A DNA stretch of 64,000 nucleotides from Paenibacillus_AQ nitricinens. GTDB lineage: Bacteria > Bacillota > Bacilli > Paenibacillales > Paenibacillaceae. Of this stretch, positions 9,754 through 18,098 are shown in pieces. Within the stretch, counting starts at the first letter, position 1. The number at the start of each line of letters is the position of its first letter. The DNA is taken from positions 1,922,001-1,986,000 of the forward strand of contig NZ_CP183948.1 in NCBI RefSeq assembly GCF_052056485.1. The letters run 5' to 3'. A program made the translations under genes and the position numbers. A model generated the notes under the pieces. The model saw only the letters and a list, made by a program, of their open reading frames with translations. It was not told the origin of the DNA and made no database searches.

Positions 9754-10782
9754 ATGGTAAATCGAAGTGGAGTACCAGCGCCTCACATGGTTTCATACGC
9801 CCCCAAGCATTATCTGTGCAGACGAGCGACGGAGTCGCTTGTCTTGGATGGGAAGCTAGATAAGCCCTTTTGGCAGCATGCAGCATGGACAGAAAAGTTT
9901 GTGGATATTGAAGGAGATCTGCGTCCGATGCCAGGAAAGGATACGAGAGTAAAGATGCTGTGGGATGATGAGTATTTTTACTTTGGTGCAGAGCTGATGG
10001 AAGATCAGATCTGGGGAACGCTGACAGAACGTGATTCCGTTATTTTTTACGACAATGATTTTGAGATTTTTATAGATCCGACAGGAGATTCCCATCAGTA
10101 TTACGAGTTTGAGATTAACGCCTTGAACACGGTATGGGACTTACTCCTTGTGAAACCTTATCGTGACGGAGGTCCTCCAATCAACGGTTGGGATATCCAA
10201 GGCTTGAAGACGGCTGTTCATATCGAAGGTGAGTTAAATAACCCGCACGCTGACAATCGGAAATGGACGGTTGAAGTTGCAATACCATGGAATAGTTTAA
10301 AAGAATGTGCCACGGATCGACGATCACCATACGCTGGGGAGTTTTGGCGTGTTAATTTTTCACGTGTTGAATGGCAGACCGAGGTTGTCGATGATAAGTA
10401 TCTTAAGCTTCACAACCCCGACACAGGAAAGCCTTATCCTGAGGATAATTGGGTGTGGTCACCACAAGGAATCATTAATATGCATTATCCAGAACTGTGG
10501 GGCTATGTTGTATTCGTGAATGAAGCGGGTCCATATCACTTCGACATCCCTCGGGATGAACATATCAAATGGGAATTACGGAAGCTCTATTATCGTGAGC
10601 GGAACTATTACGAAACACACGGCATGTTCACAACCGATTTTATTACATTATGTGAAGAGGATACATGGACCATTGAACCAAGCATTGAAACGACGACTAA
10701 AACTTTTATAATATCTGCATCAACATCAGATAAGACGTCCCGTCTTTACATTCGCGAGGACGGGTTTCTCTGGAAGGAGTGA
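9754..10782 (+). CDS. Free-standing CBM9-like carbohydrate-binding protein
   Basis: A 342-residue protein whose first 240 residues resemble the family-9-like carbohydrate-binding/DOMON fold. Visible hallmarks are LDGKLDKPFWQHAAWTE, VKMLWDDEYFYFGAEL, DNDFEIFIDPTGDSHQYYEF, WTVEVAIPWNSL and WRVNFSRVEW. There is no signal peptide and no catalytic domain attached, although such modules are normally secreted or fused to hydrolases. A 100-residue C-terminal part is unassigned. GAGGAG lies 9-10 nt before the ATG. It sits between the fucosidases and the transglutaminase-fold protein and could form a complex with one of them or present glycans in the cytoplasm; its function is not known. Confidence 0.75.
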   Translation: MVNRSGVPAPHMVSYAPKHYLCRRATESLVLDGKLDKPFWQHAAWTEKFVDIEGDLRPMPGKDTRVKMLWDDEYFYFGAELMEDQIWGTLTERDSVIFYDNDFEIFIDPTGDSHQYYEFEINALNTVWDLLLVKPYRDGGPPINGWDIQGLKTAVHIEGELNNPHADNRKWTVEVAIPWNSLKECATDRRSPYAGEFWRVNFSRVEWQTEVVDDKYLKLHNPDTGKPYPEDNWVWSPQGIINMHYPELWGYVVFVNEAGPYHFDIPRDEHIKWELRKLYYRERNYYETHGMFTTDFITLCEEDTWTIEPSIETTTKTFIISASTSDKTSRLYIREDGFLWKE

Positions 10783-10788
10783 TTGGAT

Positions 10789-13356
10789 ATGGAACTGATT
10801 GAACGTAAGTTTCAGGAGAAGAAGATTTTGGCCAAGAGACGTGCAACGCAGTTATTTCAAATCTTTGAACAGGACTTGACGGAAGAAGAAATAATTGCAC
10901 TTAAGTATCTCTATGCGTATATGCCAGTGAATGATTTGGCGGATTACAGTGGAGAGCTTTTCTTGAATCATGTGAGAACGACACTTAAGATTCGCCGAGA
11001 TATGCCATGGCAAGTACCGGATCATATATTTTTACATTTCGTGCTGCCCTATCGTGTTAATACCGAAAACATTGAAGATCACCGCCATATTCTTCATAAG
11101 CAATTAGAGAAGCGAACTAGTAAGTTGACTATGACGGAAGCTATTCTTGAGACGAATTACTGGTGTCATGAAATGGCAACGTACATTGGGAGTGATTTGC
11201 GGACGATTTCGCCATTAACGATGATTCGAAATGCACGTGGGCGTTGCGGTGAAGAATCCACACTAGCTGTGGCAGCCCTTCGCAGTATAGGTATACCTGC
11301 ACGTCAAGTGTATACGCCACGTTGGGCTCATTGTGATGATAACCACGCATGGGTGGAGGCATGGGCAGACGGTGAATGGTATTTTATTGGGGCTTGCGAA
11401 CCGGAAGCCCGTCCTAATCAAGGGTGGTTTGGACCTCCAGCGCGTAGAGCGATGTTAATTAACACACGTATTCTCGCTAACTATCAAGGTCCAGAAGAGA
11501 TTACGCTTGCAGATGAGTGGTTCACTGAAATTAATGTATTGGAAAATTACGCATCCACACGGATAATTACGGTTCATGTGAAGGATGAATTCGGGCAGCC
11601 TGTGCAGGATGCAGAAGTACAGTTCCAAGTGTATAACATGGCCGAATTTTACCCGATAGCCGTCCTATCTACCAATGCCCAAGGGGAAGCCACCTTCAAA
11701 ACAGGTCTCGGTGACCTCATGATTCGTGCGGCAAAGAGTGGGAAGTGGGGGGAAGTGAAAATTTCAGTCGCGGCCTGTGATTGTGTTGAGCTTGTGTTGG
11801 ATCAAGAAAATCAGCCCGATGCAGGCACGGTGGTCGATTATGATATGGTACCGCCTCCAGCGTGTGAAGGTGAGGTCATAGAGGAACTGTCTGAAACTCG
11901 TATCCAGCGACATCATGAACGTTTGGAGGAAGGGATCTCGATTCGAGCGAAATATGAAGTGACTTTTGTGACAGAAGAAGCAGCGAGGAGGCTCGGGATA
12001 ACACTGGGTCTCCCGGAAGATCGTGTATGGACAGTGCTTCAGAAGGCACGTGGTAACAGTGTAGAGATAGCCGCCTTTTTGGAAGCAGCCACATCCGTGT
12101 ATGGAGAATGGGTATTACGGTTATTAGAGTGTTGTAATGACAAGGATTTAATCGACACATTCATTCCAACCCTTACAGATCATGTGGCTGGTGCACTTGC
12201 TGTACGTGGTGAGCTCACAGAGAAAGTGTTCGTGCCCTACATTTTGCGTCCTCGTGTTCACTACGAGATGATTACACCGTATCGTACATTTTTCCAACAA
12301 GCATTCACTTCGGATGAAGTGGCATTGTTTCGTCAGGACCCAACGAAGCTAGTCCAATTCATAGATGAAACGTGGGATATATGGACAGACCTTCCGAATC
12401 TGAAAGGGAAGGGAACGGCAGTGGGTACCTTTGAATTGCGCGTAGGTGATCGCAGTTCCCTGGATATCATGTTCGTATCCATTTGTCGTAGTTTAGGAAT
12501 CCCAGCGCGATTGCATCCCATTGAATCCAAGCCGCAATTTATGGTGGATAATATTTTCGTGGATGCTCAATTTACAAAAGGCATTGTTGGAGGCGGGATA
12601 GAATTAGCGAACGGCACTCTCATCCTTCATCGTGATCAAGGTGCAGGGACAGTCCAACCAACGGCTTCCTACTATGAGAATTTCACCTTAGCTCGGCTGG
12701 AGAACGGTTTTTATAAAACCTTATGTTACCCGCATGGCGCAAATAACCTATATGATACACCCCTTGAGGTTGAGCAGGGAGCATACCGTCTGACGACAGG
12801 CGTACGAATAAAGGATGGCACCGTGCTTATAAAGCTCACTTATTTTCATATTGCAGAAGGGGAAGAGAAGAAGCTGGTCATGAAGTATCGACAATCTACA
12901 TTGGAAATTCCAGTGTACGGCAAGGTCAAACGACTTGAGCAGCTGAGCTCATGGACAGGTGTGGAGCAGACTTTTGCAGATCTTCTGGGTGGAAAGAGCG
13001 CCTATGTCGCTTGGCTGGAGCCGGAACGAGAGCCTTCAAAGCATTTGCTTCGTGAACTCTCTGAGTTGAAGCATGAGTTCAATGCGCTAGGTGCCCCCAT
13101 CATTCTCGTGGTGGGTGAAGAGCAATGGACAGTCTCGTTTCGTCCCGAGGACTATCCCGATCTTCCGACAAATACAGTGTTTGTTCGTGATTCAACATAT
13201 AATCTATTACCTGAATTCTTTGCATCTTCCCAAGCGAGTGAAGCGGGCTTTCCCCATCTTATCATTGTGGACCGTGAAGATCAGATTCGGTACATGTCAT
13301 CAGGATATAAGATTGCAGCGAGCAAGGAAGCGATTCAAATCTTAACGAGGGTGTGA
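10789..13356 (+). CDS. Double transglutaminase-fold protein with thioredoxin-like C-terminus
   Basis: An 855-residue cytoplasmic protein. The first transglutaminase core (about residues 100-225) has GRCGEES with Cys153, DDNHAWVEAW with His186, and GACEPE with Glu204 at the position of the third catalytic residue. A second, related core near 500-600 (GDRSSLD, CRSLGIPAR) has Arg555 where the Cys should be, so it is probably non-catalytic. About residues 255-330 look like a beta-sandwich, and the last 130 residues look thioredoxin-like. ATG 10789 is chosen over TTG 10783 because AAGGAG lies 9 nt before it. Family members hydrolyse or transfer amides; cytosolic PNGase uses this same fold to cut the glycan-Asn bond, an attractive role here but unproven. 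Confidence 0.8.
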   Translation: MELIERKFQEKKILAKRRATQLFQIFEQDLTEEEIIALKYLYAYMPVNDLADYSGELFLNHVRTTLKIRRDMPWQVPDHIFLHFVLPYRVNTENIEDHRHILHKQLEKRTSKLTMTEAILETNYWCHEMATYIGSDLRTISPLTMIRNARGRCGEESTLAVAALRSIGIPARQVYTPRWAHCDDNHAWVEAWADGEWYFIGACEPEARPNQGWFGPPARRAMLINTRILANYQGPEEITLADEWFTEINVLENYASTRIITVHVKDEFGQPVQDAEVQFQVYNMAEFYPIAVLSTNAQGEATFKTGLGDLMIRAAKSGKWGEVKISVAACDCVELVLDQENQPDAGTVVDYDMVPPPACEGEVIEELSETRIQRHHERLEEGISIRAKYEVTFVTEEAARRLGITLGLPEDRVWTVLQKARGNSVEIAAFLEAATSVYGEWVLRLLECCNDKDLIDTFIPTLTDHVAGALAVRGELTEKVFVPYILRPRVHYEMITPYRTFFQQAFTSDEVALFRQDPTKLVQFIDETWDIWTDLPNLKGKGTAVGTFELRVGDRSSLDIMFVSICRSLGIPARLHPIESKPQFMVDNIFVDAQFTKGIVGGGIELANGTLILHRDQGAGTVQPTASYYENFTLARLENGFYKTLCYPHGANNLYDTPLEVEQGAYRLTTGVRIKDGTVLIKLTYFHIAEGEEKKLVMKYRQSTLEIPVYGKVKRLEQLSSWTGVEQTFADLLGGKSAYVAWLEPEREPSKHLLRELSELKHEFNALGAPIILVVGEEQWTVSFRPEDYPDLPTNTVFVRDSTYNLLPEFFASSQASEAGFPHLIIVDREDQIRYMSSGYKIAASKEAIQILTRV

Positions 13357-13360
13357 AGGG

Positions 13361-14404
13361 ATGGATCAACAAATGATTGTAGCAGGCTACGTGAGTGACT
13401 CCAAACTATCTGAGTTAACGCATGACCATTTGATGAAGTTAACGCATCTCAACGTTGCATTTGGTTATGTGAAGGATGAGCAGATTACAACAGCGCATTT
13501 GCAATGCACGAACCAGCTACAAGAGATGAAAGCGATATATCCGAATCTGACGCTGCTGCTCTCCATTGGCGGATGGGGGAATGGGGGCTTCTCTGAGGCT
13601 GCCTATACCGAAGAAGGACGTCAGAAATTCGCAGCGTCGGCTGTGCAAGTGATAACAGATTTCCCGTTCGATGGAATCGATTTGGATTGGGAGTATCCTT
13701 GTTACAGTGAAGCGGACATTGAAGCATCGCCGGAGGATAGATACAATTTCACACTGCTACTAAAGGCGATTCGAGATGCACTAGATGTGAAAGGTACAGC
13801 GGATGGCAGGCATTACTTGCTTACAATTGCGGCAGGTGCTGATCAGTATTACATTGATGGCACCGAGATGGATCAAGTACAGCGATATTTGGATTTTATA
13901 CAGCTGATGACCTACGATATGCGTGGCGGATTCCAGATTCTAACGGGACATCATACGAATTTATTTCATACGACAGGAGATTTGTATCGTATCAGTACAG
14001 AGGCATCGGTGAATATGTTCATTCAGGCAGGCGTCCCCCGAGAGAAAATCGTCATTGGCGTGGCGTTCTATTCCCGAATGTGGAAGCAGGTGCCGAATAA
14101 GAATCATGGATTTCTACAAATGGCCGGCACAACAGGTGGCTATGGCCCAGAATATACAGAACTGTTTGCTAATTACATCAATCAGAATGGCTACACACGG
14201 CATTGGGACGATGAGGCCAAAGCACCGTTTTTATTTAATGGAGACACGTTTATTTCCTATGATGACGTGGATTCGATCACACATAAATGTGAGTATGTCA
14301 AACGTGAAAGACTTGCGGGCGCCATGTTCTGGGAATATAGCTGTGATAAGACACACACGCTGCTTGATGCACTGTATAGAGGCTTAAATGAGAGCGTGAA
14401 GTGA
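13361..14404 (+). CDS. GH18 glycosidase (chitinase / endo-beta-N-acetylglucosaminidase family)
   Basis: A 347-residue GH18 TIM barrel without signal peptide. The catalytic motif DGIDLDWEYP gives Asp104, Asp107, Asp109 and the acid Glu111. SIGGWG and LMTYDMRG are the other conserved barrel strands, and MFWEYSCD ends the barrel. The start lies 4 bp after the preceding stop, with GTGTGAAGGGATGG as ribosome binding region. GH18 enzymes cleave GlcNAc-beta-1,4-GlcNAc using the substrate acetamido group; this covers both chitinases and ENGases that split the N-glycan core. Because it is cytoplasmic and surrounded by mannosidases and fucosidases, cleavage of the chitobiose core is the more likely job. 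Confidence 0.88.
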   Translation: MDQQMIVAGYVSDSKLSELTHDHLMKLTHLNVAFGYVKDEQITTAHLQCTNQLQEMKAIYPNLTLLLSIGGWGNGGFSEAAYTEEGRQKFAASAVQVITDFPFDGIDLDWEYPCYSEADIEASPEDRYNFTLLLKAIRDALDVKGTADGRHYLLTIAAGADQYYIDGTEMDQVQRYLDFIQLMTYDMRGGFQILTGHHTNLFHTTGDLYRISTEASVNMFIQAGVPREKIVIGVAFYSRMWKQVPNKNHGFLQMAGTTGGYGPEYTELFANYINQNGYTRHWDDEAKAPFLFNGDTFISYDDVDSITHKCEYVKRERLAGAMFWEYSCDKTHTLLDALYRGLNESVK

Positions 14405-14420
14405 TGCTACCTGTTCAATT

Positions 14421-14485
14421 AGTTAAGAAACATGATACTTCAGTCAACAAACGTTAGATTCAGGATGAATTCCCTTTTAATGCGC
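14421..14485 (+). repeat. 65-bp duplicated upstream element, copy 2
   Basis: Second copy of the element at 524-588, in the same orientation, two mismatches over 65 bp. It lies 95 bp upstream of the GH130 start, inside the only sizeable gap of the enzyme operon. A TATGAT at 14491-14496 just downstream could be a -10 box; no good -35 is present, as expected for an activator-dependent promoter. It probably restarts transcription for GH130 and the genes behind it. Confidence 0.8.
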
Positions 14486-14579
14486 TTTATTATGATTTAA
14501 AGTAGGGGTGCAAGCAGGGTTAGACATCCTGATAACGTTGTTGCAGATCACAATTGTACACATGAAAGGAGTTTATGAA

Positions 14580-15572
14580 ATGAGCAAAATTATTGGTGAA
14601 GCACTATCAAATATTCCTTGGCAGGATAAGCCGAGTGGCTATAACGCTCCAGTGTGGCGATATACCCATAATCCGATTATTCAGCGAGATGCACAATTAA
14701 ACTCGAACAGTATTTTTAATTCCGCAGTTATTCCTTTTGAAGAGGGATATGCAGGGGTATTCCGTTGTGACTCCAGATCTGTAAGTATGGACATATTCGC
14801 TGGCTTCAGTCAGGACGGGCTTCAATGGGAGATTAATGAGAATCCGATTCAATTCGAAGGCGACGAATATGTAACAAAGCGGGAGTATCGTTACGATCCA
14901 CGCGTCTGCAAAATCGAGGATAAATATTATGTTTCTTGGTGTAATGGATACCATGGTCCTACCATTGGTCTCGCATATACGTATGATTTCAAAACCTTTC
15001 ACCAATTAGAAAACGCTTTCCTTCCATACAACCGGAATGGTGTATTATTTCCGCGCAAAATAAATGGAAAATATGCGATGTTAAGCCGTCCAAGTGATAC
15101 AGGGCATACACCATTTGGAGATATCTTTTTTAGTGAGAGCCCTGACCTGACGTACTGGGGAAAGCATCGTTACGTGATGGGTACGATCAACTCGGACGCT
15201 TCTGCATGGCAATCGAAGAAAATTGGTCCAGGACCGGCTCCAATCGAAACAGATCGCGGATGGTTGTTAATCTATCATGGTGTAATAAATACATGTAACG
15301 GGTTCGTTTATCGGATGGGTGTTGCTTTATTAGATTTGCATGAGCCATGGAAGGTGTTAGGACGCTCACGGAACTATATTCTTGGACCAGAGACATTGTA
15401 TGAATGTGTAGGAGATGTGCCGAATGTCACCTTCCCTTGCGCAGCACTTTCCGATGGTGATACAGGCCGAATTGCAATTTACTATGGCTGTGCTGATACG
15501 GTAACAGGGGTTGCGTTCACAACTGTAGATGAGTTGTTCGACTATATGGATAAGTACCCGCTAGAGAATTAG
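14580..15572 (+). CDS. GH130 beta-mannoside phosphorylase / hydrolase
   Basis: A 330-residue five-bladed propeller enzyme of family GH130. Visible hallmarks are WRYTHNPIIQRD near the N-terminus, YDPRVCKIEDKYYVSW with Asp106 at the likely catalytic acid, GVLFPRKINGKYAMLSRP, IGPGPAPIETDRGWLLIYHG and the C-terminal VGDVPNVTFPCA. ATG 14580 has AAAGGAG 8 nt upstream; an earlier in-frame ATG at 14508 has none. Family members phosphorolyse beta-1,4-mannosides, including Man-beta-1,4-GlcNAc of the N-glycan core, yielding mannose-1-phosphate; some are hydrolases. The N-glycan-like gene content favours the Man-GlcNAc activity. It follows the duplicated 65-bp element and begins the second half of the operon. 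Confidence 0.9.
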   Translation: MSKIIGEALSNIPWQDKPSGYNAPVWRYTHNPIIQRDAQLNSNSIFNSAVIPFEEGYAGVFRCDSRSVSMDIFAGFSQDGLQWEINENPIQFEGDEYVTKREYRYDPRVCKIEDKYYVSWCNGYHGPTIGLAYTYDFKTFHQLENAFLPYNRNGVLFPRKINGKYAMLSRPSDTGHTPFGDIFFSESPDLTYWGKHRYVMGTINSDASAWQSKKIGPGPAPIETDRGWLLIYHGVINTCNGFVYRMGVALLDLHEPWKVLGRSRNYILGPETLYECVGDVPNVTFPCAALSDGDTGRIAIYYGCADTVTGVAFTTVDELFDYMDKYPLEN

Positions 15573-15625
15573 TAGAGAAAGCGCAGCATCATGGCTAGTT
15601 AGAATAACTATAGGGAGAGATCGAG

Positions 15626-18070
15626 ATGTCCGTTAAACGACCTTGGAAAATATACGCAATCCATCATTCTCATACAGATATCGGGTATACAGAGCGTCAG
15701 GAGAAAATTCAGCAGTATCATGTTAATTTCATTCGCCAGGTCCTGCATATTTTACGTGAAAGCAAATCGGGACGCCGTCCGGAATGGCAAGGATTTAAGT
15801 GGGTTTGTGAGACATTTTGGCCGATTGAAACCTTTCTGATGCAGGCGACAGAGCAAGAGAAGATAGAGTTCGCTGAAGGTGTGAGACAGGGAGCTATCGG
15901 GTTGTCGGGGACTTATCTAAATATGACAGAATTAATTGGTAAAGAGTTGTTCCAATCGATGATTGCGCGGGTGTGTGATTACGGACAGTCCATAAAAATT
16001 CCTGTAACATCGGCAATGACAGCAGATATCAACGGTTTCAGCTGGGGGTATGGTCAGGTCCTGCTGGATAATGGGATCCAGAATCTGTCCACCTGTATTC
16101 ATACGCATCACGGAATGTTCCCTTGCTGGAAGAAGCAGCAGCCGTTCTGGTGGGAGATGCCTTCAGGGGATCGTCTGTTGACGTGGAGCGGAGAGCATTA
16201 TGTGTTCGGAAATGATCTGGGGCTTGTACCTGGCATGGGCGGTAAATATACGATTAAAGATGAGTTTGATATGAGCAAGGGCGCGGATTTTGAAATAGCT
16301 GAACAACGGATCGGGCGTTATATCGATCGTCTGACAGAGGATGGCTATGCATTTGATTTCTTTCCGGCAATGTTCTCAGGCTTGCCTACGGATAATAACC
16401 CGCCAAATGCGGCGGCCATAGAGTTTATCCAGCAATGGAACGAGAAGCATGGGGAGCGTATTGTAATTCAAATGGCTACGTTAGATGACTTCTTTGCAGA
16501 GGTCCGTGCCCATGCAGTACAGCACCCGGAAGATATTCCTGTCTATCGCGGAGATTGGCCCGATTGGTGGACGGATGGGGTTGGCTCGACACCAAAGCAT
16601 GTACAAGTATTCCGTGAGGCACAGCGGGTGTATCAAAAGGTAAGAAGACTGGATCCTAATTATGACATCATATCCCCGGAAGCTATTAAAGAAATGGAAT
16701 ATCAATTAACGATGTTCGCTGAGCACACATGGGGCTATCATTCTTCGATTTCAGAGCCTTGGAACCCGTTTGTTCAAGAGTTAGGGCTGCGCAAGGAAGC
16801 GTTCGCTGCAAATGCGAGCACCGCTGCACATCGTGCGTTGTATGAAATCCTTGAAGCCAAGGGAGATGCACTGCTTGCACCGGGTCGGCCGATGAAGTTC
16901 AAAATTTGCAATCCCTACAGCTATGTTCAGGAGGATCATGCTCATCTTATTCTTGAGGGTTGGTATTACGAGCAGATTAAAGAAGGGTTTGAGGTGCGTG
17001 ATTTCAATACAGGTGAGGTGCTCCCATCTCAACTGCGTCTTGCGCATCGCGGGGTGATTGTAACCATTCCGGTCATGCTGGAGCCCCGGGAAGAAAAAGT
17101 GCTTCATATCGTAGCGGTTAAGCCAACAATCAAAACCGCATATATGAACGATTATGTGGCGTCGGATCGTGTATTGGATTTGCATGTTACCCATGAAGTA
17201 AAGGACTTCCATGTGACATCCACCTATGCTGAAACACCATTTGTACGCATTGAATGGAAGAAGGGTGAAGGAATCACCTCTTGGAAGGATAAGCAGACTG
17301 GGCAGGAGCTGCTGCGTGCGGACCGGAATCATCATGCATTCACGCCGGTATATGATGTTACGCCAGCCACAAAGGTGGTCGAGATGACGGAGGTTCGCCG
17401 TCTTATGGGCCGTAATCGGAAAGGTCCGGATGCGATTGTATCTACAGGTATGTTGACAAGTGCAGTGATTGTTGGACAGGGAGAGCTTTATAGCATGATT
17501 CAATTAACCTATGAAGTTTCTGGTTGCGAGCATTATTCCTTGTTCTTAACCGTGTATGCGGATCGTCCGCGTGTGGACGTGGCGGTACGTATGCATAAGG
17601 AGAGTGTGTGGAAGCCTGAGAATTTGTATATTTCACTTCCGTTTGGCGGCGCATTGACAACTCCAGCGCAGGATCTGTGGGTGGATAAGATGGATGCATT
17701 AACTCGACTGCGTAAGGATCAATTGCCAGGTAGCTTGGCTGATTATACGGCTGTTGGTGAAGGTGCTGCGTATATTTCGAAGGAGCAAGGTATTGTGATT
17801 GCGATGCCAGACACTCCATTGATTCAACTAGGCTCCTTGGAGCATAAATATCGTCTCCTGAATGGCGATGCCAGACTGGAACAGGACCCTGCACACTTGT
17901 ACGCCTGGGTGATGAATAACTATTGGGAAACCAACTTTGCAGCTACGCTTGGCGGCTTCTATGAATTCCGCTATTACATTACATGGGGTGAGAAGTTTAA
18001 CAACCCTGAAGTATCGTTCGACATGTGTCGGGGGATGAATGCAGGAATCCTGGCGTGGAGACAATTCTAG
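15626..18070 (+). CDS. GH38-like alpha-mannosidase
   Basis: An 814-residue cytoplasmic protein with a GH38/57-type catalytic barrel. The zinc site begins with HSHTDIGYT (His16, Asp18), and TADINGFSWG supplies Asp134 as the likely nucleophile; SLPFGGAL and the last 400 residues match the beta-rich C-terminal half of family 38 enzymes. The spacing and motifs differ from classical alpha-mannosidases (HxDxGW is here HTDIGY), so it belongs to a divergent subgroup that I believe corresponds to the DUF5054-type proteins. Predicted role: removal of alpha-mannose from the trimmed glycan, together with GH125. AGGGAGAGATCG precedes the ATG. A long antisense frame at 16781-17503 is a shadow. Confidence 0.78.
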   Translation: MSVKRPWKIYAIHHSHTDIGYTERQEKIQQYHVNFIRQVLHILRESKSGRRPEWQGFKWVCETFWPIETFLMQATEQEKIEFAEGVRQGAIGLSGTYLNMTELIGKELFQSMIARVCDYGQSIKIPVTSAMTADINGFSWGYGQVLLDNGIQNLSTCIHTHHGMFPCWKKQQPFWWEMPSGDRLLTWSGEHYVFGNDLGLVPGMGGKYTIKDEFDMSKGADFEIAEQRIGRYIDRLTEDGYAFDFFPAMFSGLPTDNNPPNAAAIEFIQQWNEKHGERIVIQMATLDDFFAEVRAHAVQHPEDIPVYRGDWPDWWTDGVGSTPKHVQVFREAQRVYQKVRRLDPNYDIISPEAIKEMEYQLTMFAEHTWGYHSSISEPWNPFVQELGLRKEAFAANASTAAHRALYEILEAKGDALLAPGRPMKFKICNPYSYVQEDHAHLILEGWYYEQIKEGFEVRDFNTGEVLPSQLRLAHRGVIVTIPVMLEPREEKVLHIVAVKPTIKTAYMNDYVASDRVLDLHVTHEVKDFHVTSTYAETPFVRIEWKKGEGITSWKDKQTGQELLRADRNHHAFTPVYDVTPATKVVEMTEVRRLMGRNRKGPDAIVSTGMLTSAVIVGQGELYSMIQLTYEVSGCEHYSLFLTVYADRPRVDVAVRMHKESVWKPENLYISLPFGGALTTPAQDLWVDKMDALTRLRKDQLPGSLADYTAVGEGAAYISKEQGIVIAMPDTPLIQLGSLEHKYRLLNGDARLEQDPAHLYAWVMNNYWETNFAATLGGFYEFRYYITWGEKFNNPEVSFDMCRGMNAGILAWRQF

Positions 18071-18098
18071 TTCATGTGAACGGGAGGAATTGTAAGCT

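Noticed and set aside
16781..17503. 240-residue antisense open frame within the GH38-like gene
   Set aside because: Fully contained in a well-supported gene, with no ribosome binding site and no protein-like motifs; a shadow of the opposite strand.
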